Positions 33,963-47,648 of a DNA stretch of 64,000 bases are shown in pieces. A program made the position numbers and the translations under genes. Source of the stretch: Leptasterias polaris (lineage: Eukaryota; Echinodermata; Asteroidea; Forcipulatida; Asteriidae); contig JAZGTN010000058.1 of assembly GCA_037783415.1 (NCBI GenBank), positions 6,794,001 to 6,858,000 on the forward strand, written 5' to 3'. The notes under the pieces were generated by a model. It saw nothing but the letters and a program-made list of their open reading frames with translations. It was not told the DNA's origin and searched no databases. Every line of letters begins with the position of its first letter. Position 1 is the stretch's first letter.

Positions 33963-36900
33963 AGTACCGGTAATGTTACCAACTCATACATTTTGATAGT
34001 CTTGGTTCCAAGACCTTCGCATATATATATCTATTCCAACAACAGAATGAGTCACTATCCATCGTACGCGTTGTGTTGGTAGTTTGCACTGGAATGGATC
34101 AATTCAAACAACAGATGGCGTCACTATCCGTGGTTCGATTTCCAGCTTCCACGAAGGTCTTGGATATCTTGTATGGGGGTGCTTATGTGTGTCATTATTT
34201 TTCCCCCGACTTTCAGGGGGAGCCAATCGGGGAGCCAATCAACGATCGAGTTTTCACTTTTATCATGAATTATTCATAACTGACCTTTATAATGTTTGTA
34301 CATGTACTACAGCTAGCTATGGAACGTTGTTGCATGTGTGGTACGATGTGTGTGTGGATTTCACACACAGATGTCGTTTATATAATCATGGAGGTAAATC
34401 AAGTTCCAACTTCAAACAAGAAACATGGCTTCGTCGTCGGCACGGTTGTGTCTCATTTGCGGCAAGCAATTGGTTACTTGCAACAACTAAAAACCAATTG
34501 CCCTATGGCCTGGGTGCTATGAACACACACAACATTTTAGAATCCTACTCCTTAAAATTTCTGAGATATAACCCCTACAAAGTTAACAATTTGTGCCATT
34601 TGAATTTCCACACAAATTCAAGACTTGTAAAAATAACTGCTAAACAAGTTTCTGGCTGTGTACAAACCATGCCTGCATGAAGTCTAGGCTCCGTGTCTCT
34701 TCTGTAAGATAAAGAAGGAATGAGATATGGGGGTATTTACATGTTTTAATGTAGTATACTATTTGACAATGGTCAGAGACTATGGAAAATTACATCAGAC
34801 AATACTCTATATGCTTGTGGTGTTGTTTGTCTTTGTATGTGTACAGTGTTGATTGATACTAGAAGCCCGAATGTGTTTGACTACTGTTGACTTCAGTTTT
34901 GTTTGTTCTTCTTGTAAAGCCTTTTTATTGTTAAATCACAAGAGTCACAACATTCTCATTGGATGTGATTTTTGAGTTTTTAATAAAAAATCATACATCA
35001 CCACAGTGCATAATGGTCTTAATTGCAAGCATACACTAAAAACCTTAATATATAGGCATATCCACTATATTTTTTTTACATGAAGTTGGGAAACCAACTT
35101 TTTTTCTCACACATGTAGATTGGATACAAACTATTATTAAAATAAAAAAAAAGGAAATCTGTCAGTTATGTCCCGCGTTGTAAAATAACCACTTGAAAAG
35201 GCGTGTTATGACATTTTTACAGGTGGACCCATCAAAGGTGTAATTGGTCTATCCTTATATATCAGGCCACACATATGAACCTAGTTAAAAACCTATGAAA
35301 GCAATCGTACACTTTCACCAGGCCAAAATTTTGGTTTTTAAAGACCTTAGATACATCATGCATTTGCATATAATGGCCAGTGCTACTTTTGACAGTAGAA
35401 TCTAGTTGATGGGATACCAGGACCCTGTACGTTAAATCTTAGCTACAATTCTTATCAATAGCAATTTGAAGCGAACAGGCTTAATTTTTAGGGGGTCATA
35501 TCTCATAAATGTTATAAGGGTAACATTGTAAAATTGTGTTTGTTCATGGCACCCATAGGGGATTGTTAAACAAATAATAATAATTTGAGGTGCCTGCCAA
35601 CCCATCATGTGAGTTGGCATGGAATGAAATTTTCAAAAAATTACAAGACATTAGACTCATTCATAGTGTAGTTAGTGAGATGTTGTTAGGTTGGAAACCT
35701 TTGTTTTGTTTTCAACATTTATATACCACATGTACCAAGTACAACAAACACTGGTGTGTACACACATGCACCTTACCCTTATAATAAGGTGAACTTGCAT
35801 AAATTTGTGTTTTGTTCTGAACCAATAGATCATTGATCTTTATATTAAAAGCAATGGAGCAATGCACCAAGGCATTACAAAGACGGATCAAAACACATTG
35901 ATAGACCTTCAGCTCAATCATTGGCTCTTGAGAAAATTTTAACTGCACTTTTTAATCTTGTACAACCCCCCCCCCCCCCCCCTAAAAACAAGCTTACCTC
36001 ATAAAAAAAATGATAACAAACTGCACACTTCTTGCATGGTGCTAATTAACATTTAAAAATAGTGACAATTTCATGTAGATAAAACTTGCATGTCTGCCAT
36101 GAGCACTTTTATTAAAAATGGTTTATTAATATATTTATGTTTTGAGGCCAATATATATTTTTTAGCAAGTTTGTTTTAATACAAAATATTTTAAGGACAA
36201 CTTCAAATACGTGGGATAACAATTTTTTTGAAAATGTAAAGTGTTTTGGGTTGTAAACAGTTTTCTCTGCCAGCCTCTTAACAGGCAGAGTACACTGAAA
36301 TTTAGACCTGGTTATTTTCAGAGCCACAATTTTTCAAAGAGGGTAAAATATTTTCTTTGGATGATCAATATACATCCAGGCCTGACACTTCATGGAGGCG
36401 ATTGCCTACAAGGTACATGTACATGCCCAGATATTTACCTTGGTGCTCCTTTTTCAAATAGCCATAGAGGTGCCCTTTACCAAGGAAGAATTGCCTTGTC
36501 CTTTCAAGTAAAAAGTTGCAGGCCTGTCAATCATCCAACTTTAACTGACAGATCATGCTATATGACTTTCTTTGTTTGAGCAATAACACACTTTAAAATA
36601 TATTTTAACAGTGATGCAAGTCAAATAAAGAATATTTTCAAAATGTTACTGAGACAGTTACAACTTGTCAGTTTCTCATTTGAATCATACTGTAAAGTAT
36701 TCTACTTAGGAGAACAAAACACGCTTGTTGAAGTGTGCATGATCCAATTCCTTAGTTTTCAGCCAAATTAGGCCTTATTCATGTATGTGGAGAGACATTT
36801 ATTATATTAATAAAGTGTCATCACAATGGTTTCTCAAATTTTACTCGAAGGATAAATTACATTTTTTGTTTTTTCATTTTTATTTTTTTTTACAAACAAA

Positions 36901-37340
36901 ATTGTAAATGGGCAAATTTTTGTAATGAAAGGTAAAAATGTGTTTTCCCCAAAAAGTTCTACCACAGGAAAGGACAGAAATGTTATATATCTTTAAAAAT
37001 TGAATGACATCACATGAAGTGTAAATAGGTATGGCCTAAATGAAATTTTGTGTTTCAAAAGTAATGAAACGCAAACAACGTAGTTATAAATGTGTACATA
37101 TTAAATTTGCTTGACATGTCGGTAAACAATAAATGGGTGTTACCGGAAGCCTTTGAGTATTCAAAAAGTGGCATGCTCTTTTGTATTTATACACATAAAC
37201 ATCTGCTTTTTAAATTCATACATTCTTGAACCACTCAACCCGTGAAATATACTGTGCTGATGTAGTATTAACATGAACATTAAATCTGACATTTTATCAG
37301 ATTTTTTGTTAACTGTTACAAATTAGTGTGCACCAAAAAA
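33963..37340 (+). other. No gene recognised
   Basis: AT-rich. A plus-strand frame at 34084-34680 has no recognisable motif. C-tract at 35967-35982. I see no RNA gene or clear element boundary. Confidence 0.5.
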
Positions 37341-37597
37341 AATAAAATAACTAGTCATTAGGTGTTTGTGAACAAACACAAAGCTGTTCCGTGTATTATT
37401 GTTTTGCTTCGATTAAGTGCTTCAAAGCTTTAAAGATGGTCTGATTTCAAGATAGAAGACTCTTGACCTTTGACAGGACCCTTTTTCACTTAAGTGTGCC
37501 TAAACCTGGTCTTCATTCTGATACTGAATCGAAAGGAGCTTTTAAACCAGAAATAAGGGTCATGGTAACTCTTGTCTATTATTTAATGCTCAAAGGG

Positions 37598-38285
37598 TTT
37601 ATAACTGAAAAGAAATTGAAAATCGGATGTGTAGTTCTTGAGATATAGTCCCACTTCCGGTTGACCCGGAAGTAAAGGTCAACATGGGGTCAAGGTTACC
37701 CAAGGCTAATCTCCAATGCCGAAGGAGTCTATAACTTAAAAAAAGTTTTAAAAAGGTTGTGTAGTTCTTGAGATTTGGTCCCACTTCCGGTTGACCTGGA
37801 AGTGAAGGTCAACATGGGGTCACGGTGACCCAAGGCTAATCTCCAATGCCCAATGCCCAAGGAGTCTATAACTGAAAAATGTTTGGAAATCGGTTGTGTA
37901 GCTCTTGAGATATGGTCCCACTTCCGGTTGACCCGGAAGTAAGGATCAACATGGGATCACGGTTACCCAAGGCTAATCTCCCATGCATAAGGAATCTAGT
38001 ATAACTGAAAAAAGTTTGAAAAACGGTTGTGTAGTTCTTGAGATTTGGTCTCACTTCCGGTTGTTATATAAGGCTAATCTCCCTTGCCCAAGGAGTCTAT
38101 AACTGAAGAAAGTTTGAAAATCGGCTGTGTAATTCTTGAGATATGGTCCCACTTCCGGTTGACCCGGAAGTTAAGGTCAACATGGGGTCACAGTTACTCA
38201 AGGCTAATCTCCCTTGCCCTAGGTATCTATAACTGAAAAAAATTGAAAATCGGCTGTGTAATTCTTGAGATATGGTCCCACTAAT
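37598..38285 (+). repeat. Internal CTTCCGG tandem array of E1
   Basis: Units of about 98-137 bp. Order within a unit: TCTATAACTGAAAAAAGTTT, GTGTAGTTCTTGAGATATGG, CCACTTCCGGTTGACCCGGA, GGTCAACATGGGGTCACGG. The central CTTCCGG-TTGA-CCCGGAAG is an imperfect palindrome with two ETS-like cores. Confidence 0.85.
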
Positions 38286-39456
38286 TAAATATTCACCTCT
38301 CTGTAAATGGGCTAATTAGTTAAGAATTTAAAAAAAAATACATTGAGAGTTAAGTTCATGTACTACTAAGCTTCAATTTAATATAGGATCTAACTCTTTC
38401 TTACTTTACGCTTAGGATATTAGGTCACATGCTTGGTTGTGTAAACATTTTATTTTACTTGAAATTTTGTTTATGAAACTGCTGTTACAACTGCTGTTAC
38501 ATGGGTCACCAACTGTTTCAGAAACGGTATGTTGACAAAAAATAACCGTGAATGCTCAGGCTTATACGTAAGCCTGTGACGGTTACACAGTTAAGTGACA
38601 GATCTTACGGTTAAACGTTCACATTTGTACGGTTCGGATAAACGTTGAAAAATTCACTTAAAAAGTGCCGTGTTATGCTGACCATAATAACTGCGATCAC
38701 GATTTTCACAGCACAATATCCCATAAAACACACACACATATCATTCCCAATTTACAGACTCGTAGTCTTTGTTATTCCAATACAACTGTGCGTGCAGCAA
38801 TTTGTGAGAAACATTAAACGCTAGGGGGCGTTCCACAACAATTCGATTGCGCAACATGCTCGCTTTTGCAGGTGCGCAAAGTCAAAATTCTGCAATAAAG
38901 AAGGAAGACAGAATGTTTTTGATCACATGCTGGTTGTGTAAACAGTTTTTTTTACATGAAATGTTGTTCATGAAACTGCTGTTACATGGGTCATCAACTG
39001 TTTCAGAATTACGGTTACACGTTTACAAAAAAATAACCGTGAATGCGCAGGCTTATACGTAAGCCTGTGACGGTTACACGGTTAAGTGACGGATCTTACG
39101 GTTAAACGTTCACATTTGTACGGTTCGGATAAACGTTGAAAAATTCATTTGAAAAGTGCTGCGAAATGCTGACCATAATAATTGCCACACACACCTATAT
39201 CGTTTCCAATACTTTGTGTGCGGCATGTTGCAAGAAACATTGAACGCTAGAGGGAGTTCCACAACAAATCGATTGCACGGTTACTCGGTTAACCAAATGA
39301 TAATCCTGTTAAACGTTTAAATGTTTACGTTTAAATGCTGAGGCTTTGTAAGCCTGCCTGTGACGGTCACATGGTTAACCAACCGGTTGAACATCTACAT
39401 TATTACGGTTCGGATAAATGTTGAAAAATCATCCTCAAAAAGTGTCGCGAAATTTT

Positions 39457-39498
39457 GACCATAATAAATGTGAACAACCGTTCACATTTATTATGGTC
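39457..39498. repeat. Perfect 19-bp hairpin in the E1 body
   Basis: Arms GACCATAATAAATGTGAAC and its exact complement around an AACC loop. The single arm GACCATAATAA recurs elsewhere in the element, so this looks like a local inverted duplication. Confidence 0.85.
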
Positions 39499-40919
39499 GT
39501 TTCAGAAATTATTACGAGTTTACTAAAAATTAACTGTAAATGATGTTGTATTTAATTCGTAGTCGTAAAAATTGTTCTACCCTGAAATGCCAATCGAGTA
39601 TGTTATATTTGTTTAGGCTAAAACAGTAAATTCATATGGGATACGATTGTATTGTAATTTTGTCTCTTCCACACCCCCAAATCCAACACTGACCGTTTAT
39701 CCATGGAAAAACTAATTTCTCTTTACCACTCCTTTCCTCAATCAGCTTTTTATTGCCTTATTGCAAGCGCCATCAAGTTTTGTAACTGATACATCGCGGT
39801 TTCCTGAAGTAATGCCTTTGCACAAGAAATGTTAAACATATCGTTTTCCTGGCGAACGGGACCTAAGCGCATACAAGTTTGCCACCCCAAAACATGGACA
39901 AGAACACGGCGCTCATATTCTTTACGTCCACGCTGAAATCTGAATAACAATCTGACTACACGACGACGACGCTGCGCTGATAGCAAGACAGATTCTTTTC
40001 GATTCTTGTGAATGAACGTAGACTTGTGTCAGTCGGCGGCAGGAATGATGACTCTATGTATATTCTACATAAACGTCTACAACACGGGTCATAAATGGGT
40101 TTAGGGCTTGAACGAATCTAGGAAACCCTAGAAAGATTGAGGGCGCTATACGAGTTTAACAGTGCGTTTTTTTTTACTTTAAAAAAAGGGAAAAAATTTA
40201 CTCTGTCGTTAATAAACACATATCAAATTCTAGTCGGAGTACCCATGGCGTTCAATTTGCCTGAGAATTTTGGGGTTTTTTTCTACTGACAATGTTTTAT
40301 TAAGTTTTGATGCTTTTAAACTGATTGTCTATAAAACCTTTCTTGTTTCAAGAAACATTTGTGTAATCTAGGACGTTAAATTTGAGCTTATTTGAAAAAT
40401 TATGTCTCTAGAGGTCGGATTTGTTTTCACGATCTCAATGTGTTTTGAACACGGGCTAAAACGCGCAATAAATGACGTAATTGTGACGTCGTTCCACATT
40501 TTCTGCCGGAAAGCACATCCACATTTTCTGCCGGAAAGCACATCTACAGTATCCCAGGAGTCTAAAACTGAAAAAAGTTTGACGATCGGTCGTCTACTTT
40601 TAGAGATAGAGTGGTCTAAAGTCTGGCTAATTAAATATTCACCTCGCTGTAAAGTGGCTAATTAATTAAGAATTTTAACATTTTTTACATTTAGAGTTAA
40701 GTTTATGTTCTAAGCTTCAATTTGATATATGATTTAACTCTTTCGTATTTGCGCTCTAGGATATTAGGCTTAAACAAAAAACGTGTGCAATTGCTATGGG
40801 ATTTAGTCAGAAACAAGAATAATAATAATAAAAATAACTAGACATTAGGTGTTTGTGGACAAACACATAGCTGTTCCTTTTTCTTGTACTTTGATTAAAC
40901 CCATGTTTAATCTTCATTG

Positions 40920-41390
40920 CTCAAGGGGTCTGTAACTGAAAATAATTTGAAAATTGGCTGTATAGTTCTTGAGATATGGTTCCACTTCAGGTTGACCCTG
41001 AGGTAAAGGTTAACATGGGGTCACGGTAACCCAAGTTCATTCTTAAATGCTCAAGGTGTCTATAACTGAAAAGAAATTGAAAATCGATTGTGTAGTTCTT
41101 GAAATATGGTCCCACTTCCGGTTGACACAGAAGTAAAGGTCACCATGGGATCACAGTAAACCAAGCCTAATCTCCAATGCCAAGGAGTATATAACTGTAA
41201 AAAGTTTGAAAATCAGCGGAGTACGTCTTGAGATATGGTCCCACTTCCGGTTGACCCGGAAGTAAAGGTCAACATGGGGTCACGGTAAACCAAGGCTAAT
41301 CTCCAATGCCCAAGGGGTCTATTACTAAAAAAAGTTTGAAAATCGGTTGTGTACTTGTTAAGATATGGTGCTGCAAAGATTGACTTATTA
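40920..41390 (+). repeat. Internal CTTCCGG array of E2
   Basis: Four units of the same type as 37598-38285, the first with CTTCAGG in place of CTTCCGG. Confidence 0.8.
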
Positions 41391-41491
41391 TAATTACTCC
41401 CATGATAACGGTCTCTGATGAGAGCGCCCTCTAGTGACTTTTTGAGATATGGTAGTCAGAAGGTTGGCTAATTAAATATTAGACTGGTCTG

Positions 41492-41519
41492 CTGTCCTTA
41501 TCCGCAAGGATAAGGACAG
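41492..41519. repeat. Perfect 12-bp hairpin
   Basis: Arms CTGTCCTTATCC and GGATAAGGACAG around GCAA. Stable GNRA-type loop if transcribed. Lies within E2. Confidence 0.8.
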
Positions 41520-43327
41520 GTTCCGGTTTAGTAATCCGGTGCTTCTATTGGACAGACATGCAGTGACATAAGCTTTCCATATCTGTGGTATGATTGGTCT
41601 GAAGAAATGTGGTTGTCGGCTGAATGGGATGCGAGGTCAAAGGTGCGTTTGTCAGGTTTCCTCGAAATGCTCAAAGCTGGTCTCTGGCATAAACAACGAG
41701 CCTCGAAGTGTGACATCAGATGTTCGGGCTAATTAAATACTGGCGTAATAAATGCAAGAAACATTGAACGCTGGAGGGCGTTCCACAACAATTCAATTGC
41801 GCTTGCATAATAAGCGTAAAGCGTAAAACAATTCAATCTTAAAGTGCCGCGAAACATTGACTATCATAATTTTGATTACGATCTATACAGCACACGATCA
41901 GATGCGATAAACACACATGTCGTTTCCAATCAGGCTCATAGTCTTTGTTATTTCAAAACTGCTTGAGGTAATAAATGCAAGAAACATTGAACGCTAGAGG
42001 GCGTTCCACAACAATTTGATTGTGCATGCTTGTTTATTTTGCAGGGTGATTGCGCAGAGGGCAAAAATGTTGCACTGAAGAGGCAATGTTTTTGATCTCA
42101 TGCGCATTTGTGTTAACGTGTTTTTTTTACTTGAAATGTTGTTATCCAGGAACAGGTTCTACAAGTCAGCATGTATACTAAGCCTGTTAAACGTTTACAT
42201 TTTTACGGTTCGGATAAGCGTAAAACAATTCAATCGAAAAGTGCTGCAAAAGATTTACAAAGCACATGATCAGATGCGACAAACACACATGTCGTTTCCA
42301 ATCAGGCTCGTAGTCTTTAACCATTTCGCTTATTCGTTACGGTCTTGCTCATTTGTAATCATTACGCTTAACACTATATCATTCAATGATTCACCACAAG
42401 CAACATGAATGATAGCACCGTGTCAATGTTCATGCATTCATAAAATTTGCTTATTCAGAATTAATTTGATTTTATCTGAATCTTTTGCTCATTCGTAACC
42501 ATTTCGTTCATTCGTAACCATTACACTTGTTGATAAAGATTGTGAAGTCTCTGAATTACACTTAACACTACATCCTCATGATTCACCACAAGACACATAC
42601 ATTGATAGCACCATTTCGATGTTCATTTATAAAATGTGTATGCCGTGTAAGCTTCCAAATCTCGGGCAGGTGTATTCGTCCGTGCACGGTCCACTTTTAC
42701 GTAGACGGAGTATTATAATGCCTGTCGAAGCCACACAGGTTTGTCTTCTCTGATAGTAAGTTTCAGAAAGAAATTGCTGTCACTTTGTGGTGATTGACAA
42801 CACATGTAAAGCGAAAAACTGCAAAAATAGCGCTACTCGAACAAGTTTTTGTCGCCTGACTGCCTAACCCGGTGCGTTGTACAACGTACTACCTATGCTG
42901 AGGCAGATGAAGTACACACATTGCACTTGATTGAAATGATTCTGAGTAAGCATATTAAATCAGAATAAGCAGTGATTGCTAGTATTAAAACAAAATAATT
43001 CTGACTTCGTAAGCAAGATGATTTTGTGCGTACACAAATCGTTCTGTGAAATCGTTGTATTTCAGGCTATATAGATTATAATCATCGATGTAGAAATAGA
43101 CCATGATATATAAATTATAATCAACTCTTGCAAGTGCTCTTTAGTGTTTAACCATACCACTTCCTCCAGGACAATACCACAAAATAATTCTGTTTTATTT
43201 TCCGGGAAAATGAAATTCTCAGGAGCCAAAAATAGGAACAAGAATATGTGGTACTGTTCGTTTTAATGTAGGTACAAGTTTCTCATTGTTAAAAAAATGT
43301 AAAATGTACGCTTTCATTATATTGAAA

Positions 43328-43412
43328 TCGTCGAGATCCCGAAGGGTCTCGAACCTGCGATCATTGGCTTGGTAATAAACACGGTAAACCGCGGTGCCAT
43401 CAGACCATCATG
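43328..43412 (-). ncRNA. tRNA-like fragment (SINE head or tRNA pseudogene)
   Basis: The minus strand has a B-box-like GGTTCGAGACC and an A-box-like TGGTCTGATGGCACCGCGG about 50 bp apart. Arms do not pair into a clean cloverleaf (about 5 of 7 acceptor pairs), so not a functional tRNA by eye. Confidence 0.3.
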
Positions 43413-43969
43413 ACATTAGCTCTGATTTTATACCTTATATTATTACTCTATATATTGAATAGACTTGTTCAAAGTCCGCCATCGTTGCAGTCTCATGTCA
43501 ACAGTACAAAGAATATGACAGCATCTGGCGCACACGGCCTCAGGACTTAGTACGAGTTTACACTGTTCTTCTTTACTTTGTACACGGATACGAAACACGC
43601 TATAAATGATGTCACGATGACGTGACATACAAAATTACGTCATTGTGCACAACTTCAATACCCAGAGAGTCAACATCTGAAGAAAATTTGAAAATTTGAC
43701 GTTTAATTTTGGGAGATATGGTGGTAACAAGATTGCCTAATTAAATATTCATGTCATTATAACTCAGCTAATTGATTAAGAAATTAAACAGTATAACATT
43801 TAGTGATTAAGTTATGTACTAAGCTTCGATTCAATATAGGACTCAAGTCTGTCATTTATACTGTTTCTAAGATTACGAAAAAAGAAAAATCGTGTGTTAA
43901 ACCTATGGCGTTTTGGTGGAAACCAAAAATACGTTTGTAAAACGTTTTAAAAATCTCGACGATTACAAT

Positions 43970-43999
43970 AGCTGTTCCGACAGCTAGGTCGGAACAGCT
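43970..43999 (+). repeat. 3' terminal hairpin, family 1 (copy a)
   Basis: Perfect arms AGCTGTTCCGAC and GTCGGAACAGCT around AGCTAG, followed by AATAATAAT. Preceded by TCTCGACGATTACAAT. Confidence 0.8.
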
Positions 44000-44023
44000 A
44001 ATAATAATCTCGACGAAAACAAT

Positions 44024-44053
44024 AGCTCTTCCGACAGCTAGGTCGGAACAGCT
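44024..44053 (+). repeat. 3' terminal hairpin, family 1 (copy b)
   Basis: Same as copy a with one arm change (AGCTCTTCCGAC). Preceded by TCTCGACGAAAACAAT and followed by AATAATAATAA, then the E3 leader. Confidence 0.8.
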
Positions 44054-44329
44054 AATAATAATAAAAATAACTAGACATTAGGTGTTTGTGAACAAACACA
44101 AAGCTGTTCCGTGTATTATTGTTGTGCTTCGATTAAGTGCTTCAAAGCTTTAAAGTTGGTCTGATGTCAAGATAGAAGAATCTTGACCTTTGACAGGCCC
44201 TTTTTCACTTAAGTGTGCCTAAAAACCTAAACCTGGTCTTCATTCTGATACTGGATCGAAAGGAGCTTTTAAACCAGAAATAAAGGTCAACATGGGGGTC
44301 ATGGTAACCCTTGTCTAACATTTAATGCT

Positions 44330-46370
44330 CAAAGGGTATAAAACTGAAAAGAAATTGAAAATCGCGTGTGTAGTTCTTGAGATAGGGTCCCACTTCCGAT
44401 TGACCCAAAAGTAAAGGTCAACATGGGGACACGGTTACCTAAGGCTAATCTCCAATGCCCAATGCCCAAGGAGTCTATAACTGAAAAAAGTTTGGAAATC
44501 GGTTGTGTAGCTCTTGAGATATGGTCCCACTTCCGGTTGACCCGGAAGTAAAGGTCAACATGGGGTCACGGTTACCGAAGGCTAATCTCCTGTGCATAAG
44601 GAATCTATAACTGAAAAAAGTTTGAAAAACGGTTGTGTAGTTCTTGAGATTTGGTCCCATTCCGGTTGACCTGGAAGTAAAGGTCAACATTGGGTCACGG
44701 TTACCCAAGGCTAATCTCCCGTGCATAAGGAATCTATAACTGAAAAAAAGTTTGAAAAACGGTTGTGTAGTTCTTGAGATTTGGTCTCACTTCCGGTTTA
44801 CCCGGAAGTAAAGGTCAACATGGGGGTCACGGTTACATAAGGCTAATCTATAATGCCCAAGGAGTCTATAACTGAAAAAAGTTTGGAAATCGGTTGTGTA
44901 GCTCTTGAGATATGGTCCCACTTCCGGTTGACCCGGAAGTAAAGGTCAACATGGGGTCACGGTTACCCAAGGCTAATCTCCCGTGCATAAGGAATCTATA
45001 ACTGAAAAGTTTGAAAACGGTTGTGTAGTTCTTGAGATAATATTTATAATAATATTTATTCGGGCAATCACATTAACAAGCACATACATACATTAAAAAT
45101 ATTTAAGAAAACAAAGTAAAACAGTGGGGTGCCCAGGAGAGCATAAAAGTTAAAAAAATAACTGTCGCCAAAAGGCGTATGTCTCCTAAAACCCTAAAAA
45201 TACATTAAGGCAAGAGGGGGCATATAAAAAGCACAGAAGATAATACAAATCACAAAACAATTTAAAAAGGCAGACAAGCAGAGACATACACAGAAAAACA
45301 CACCAAAAATGATATACGTAAAAAAAAGCAAGTCTATACATCAAAATGGTTTAAGAACAATACAAAAAATTCCGATGAGGGGACACAAATGAAATGACAT
45401 TGTAAACAGGCAAGTAACTCTATCTAAGAGCAAAACTGCAGGGGGTGAAAAAATTTGAACAATTATAAAAAATAACTAAAAAGCATAGAACATGAAACAT
45501 AACAAGGAACAAAAAAAGGCAAACGAGCAAAACATGAACTTCAAAAAGCCAGTCTATACATCAAAATGGTTTTTGAGCTTAGATAAAAATTCCTGTAGGG
45601 CACATATGAAATCGTTAACAAGGTCAGTAGGCAAGTTGCTCCAGCCACGAGCAAAACGGCAGGGGATGGAAAATTTAAACAAATCGGTACGGGCTGATAA
45701 ATGATGAAAAACAAGTTTATCTTTGTGTCTAGCATTAACCAAGATTTTGCATAAAAAGGATGACAAGGCACCTATATGATTGTGAGCAACTAATTGTTTA
45801 CATACAAAAGCAAAGAACAGATATTCTCTTCTATTTCTTAGGGTGGAAAGCCCTGTTTCTATAAGCCTGCTATTGTAGGGTTGTTCCTGTCTCCTTTGAT
45901 GAAGCATTAGCCTTGTGGCATACCTCTGAACCTTTTCTAGTTGAGTCTCGTGTTTTACACGATAAATATGCCAAACAGGAGAACAATAATCTAAAAGAGG
46001 TAAAACAATAGACTTGTACAAAGTGAGCAGTGTTTTAGAGTTGCAGTCTCCCACAACATGACGAATAAAACCCAAAGTTCTATAGGATCTACCTAGATTT
46101 GGTCTCACTTCCGGTTGACCCGGAAGTAAAGGTCAATATGGGGTCACGGTTACATAAGGCTAATCTCTAATGCCCAAGGAGTCTATAACTGAAAAAAGTT
46201 TGGAAATCGGTTGTGTAGTTCTTGAGATGGTCCCACTTCCGGTTGACCCGTTAGTAAAGGTCAACATGGGGTCACGGTTGCCCAGGGCTAATCTCAAATG
46301 CCCAAGGAGTCTATAACTGAAAACAGTTTGACGATCGGTTGTATAATTATTTCGAGATATAGTGGTCTCA
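44330..46370 (+). repeat. Internal CTTCCGG array of E3 (interrupted by a LINE)
   Basis: About seven units before 45037 and two after 46096, same unit as in E1. Several adjacent units are nearly identical, including the GTGCATAAGGAATCTATAACT variant. Confidence 0.85.
45037..46096 (-). mobile_element. 5'-truncated non-LTR retrotransposon inserted in the E3 array
   Basis: A single coherent minus-strand frame, about 45554-46096, encodes the end of a LINE ORF2: LGFIRHVVGDCNSKTLLTLY, VLPLLDYCSPVW, LEKVQRYATRLML, SLPTDL-like WSNLPTDLV and a final stop. This is the CR1/Jockey-group C-terminus after reverse transcriptase. About 500 bp of A-rich 3' UTR follows, ending near 45037. The frame looks open, so the copy is fairly young but lacks the polymerase. 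It sits exactly within one array unit (GAGAT/TTGGTC), so the array is older than the insertion. Confidence 0.75.
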
Positions 46371-47648
46371 AGATTGGCTAATTAAATATTCACCTCACTG
46401 TAAATGGGCTAATTAATTAAGAATAAAAAAAAAAATTACATTGAGAGTTAAGTTCATGTACTACTAAGCTTCAATTTAATATAGGATCTAACTCTTTCAT
46501 ACTTTTACGCTTAGGATATTAGGTCACATGCATGGTTGTGTAAACAGTTTTTTTTTTACTTGAAATTTTGTTTATGAAACTGCTGTTACATGGGTCACCA
46601 ACTGTTTCAGAAACGGTATGTTGACAAAAAATTACCGTGAATGCTCAGGCATATACATAAGCTTGTGACAGTTACACAGTTAAGTGACAGATGTTACGGT
46701 TAAACGTTCACATTTGTACGGTTCGGATAAACGTTGAAAAATTCACTTAAAAAGTGCCGTGTTATGCTGACCATAATAACTGCGATCACGATTTTCACAG
46801 CACAATATCCCATAAAACACACACACATATCATTCCCAATTTACAGACTCGTAGTCTTTGTTATTTCAATACAACTGTGCGTGCAGCAATTTGTGAGAAA
46901 CATTAAACGCTAGGGGGCGTTCCACAACAATTCGATTGCGCAACATGCTCGCTTTTGCAGGTGCGCAAAGTCAAAATTCTGCAATAAAGAAGGAAGACAC
47001 AATGTTTTTGATCACATGCTGGTTGTGTAAACAGTTTTTTTTACATGAAATGTTGTTTATGAAACTGCTGTTACACGGGTCATCAACTGTTTCAGAATTA
47101 CGGTTACACGTTTACAACAAAATAACCGTGAATGTGCAGGCTTATACGTAAGCCTGTGACGGTTACACGGTTAAGTGACGGATCTTACGGTTAAACGTTC
47201 ACATTTGTACGGTTCGGATAAACGTTGAAAAATTCACTTGAAAAGTGCTGCGAAATGCTGACCATAATAATTATTGCCACACCTATATCGTTTCCAATTT
47301 ACAGGCTTAATTCTTCGTTATTTCATTACTTTGCGTGCGGCATTAGTTGAAAGAAACATTGAACGCTAGAGGGCGTTCCAAAACAAATCGATTGCACGGT
47401 TACCCGGTTAACCAAACGATAATCTTGTTAATCGTTCAAATGTTAACGATTGGGATCAGCGTAAACAAATTCACTTGAAAAGTGCTGTGAAAATTGTGAC
47501 TATTTAGTGTGCGGGCTTATACGTAAGCCTGTGACAGTTACACGGTTAAGTGACATTTCATCCGGTTAATCGTTTACATTTGTACGGTTCGGATAAACGT
47601 TGAAAAGTGTTTTGTTAGTATAATATAGTCCCTAGGAAAAAAAAAACG

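Larger units (their letters stand above)
37350..40830 (+). mobile_element. Composite hairpin element, copy E1 (family 1)
   Basis: Starts with the leader ACTAG...GGTGTTTGTGAACAAACAC (37361-37379) and AGCTGTTCC (37382-37390). Next comes a tandem array with CTTCCGG at 37654, 37784, 37921, 38054 and 38152. The body (38290-40810) is repeated in E3, with paired CGTAAGCCTGTGACGGTTAC words and a perfect hairpin at 39457-39498. It ends in (AAT)n at 40817-40834 directly before the next leader. The 3' hairpin present in E2 and E3 is missing. No coding capacity. Layout resembles non-autonomous Helentrons (HINEs), by inference. Confidence 0.6.
40837..44060 (+). mobile_element. Composite hairpin element, copy E2 (family 1, rearranged)
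   Basis: Leader at 40837-40877 (hairpin with one change, GGAC for GAAC). CTTCCGG array about 40920-41390. Truncated body pieces (ATTGAACGCTGGAGGGCGTT near 41766 and 41990, CGGTTCGGATAAGCGT near 42208, ATTAAATATTCATG near 43742). It ends in two 3' hairpins at 43970-43999 and 44024-44053. Non-homologous DNA at about 42350-43550 includes duplicated TCATTCGTAACCAT words. Confidence 0.55.

Noticed and set aside
38847..39062. Conserved 71-codon frame MRNMLAFAGAQ shared with 46936-47151
   Set aside because: Its conservation matches that of the surrounding non-coding DNA of the duplicated body; no coding signature.
37598..41390. CRISPR-like array
   Set aside because: Whole units of about 130 bp are repeated without unique spacers, in a eukaryotic context.
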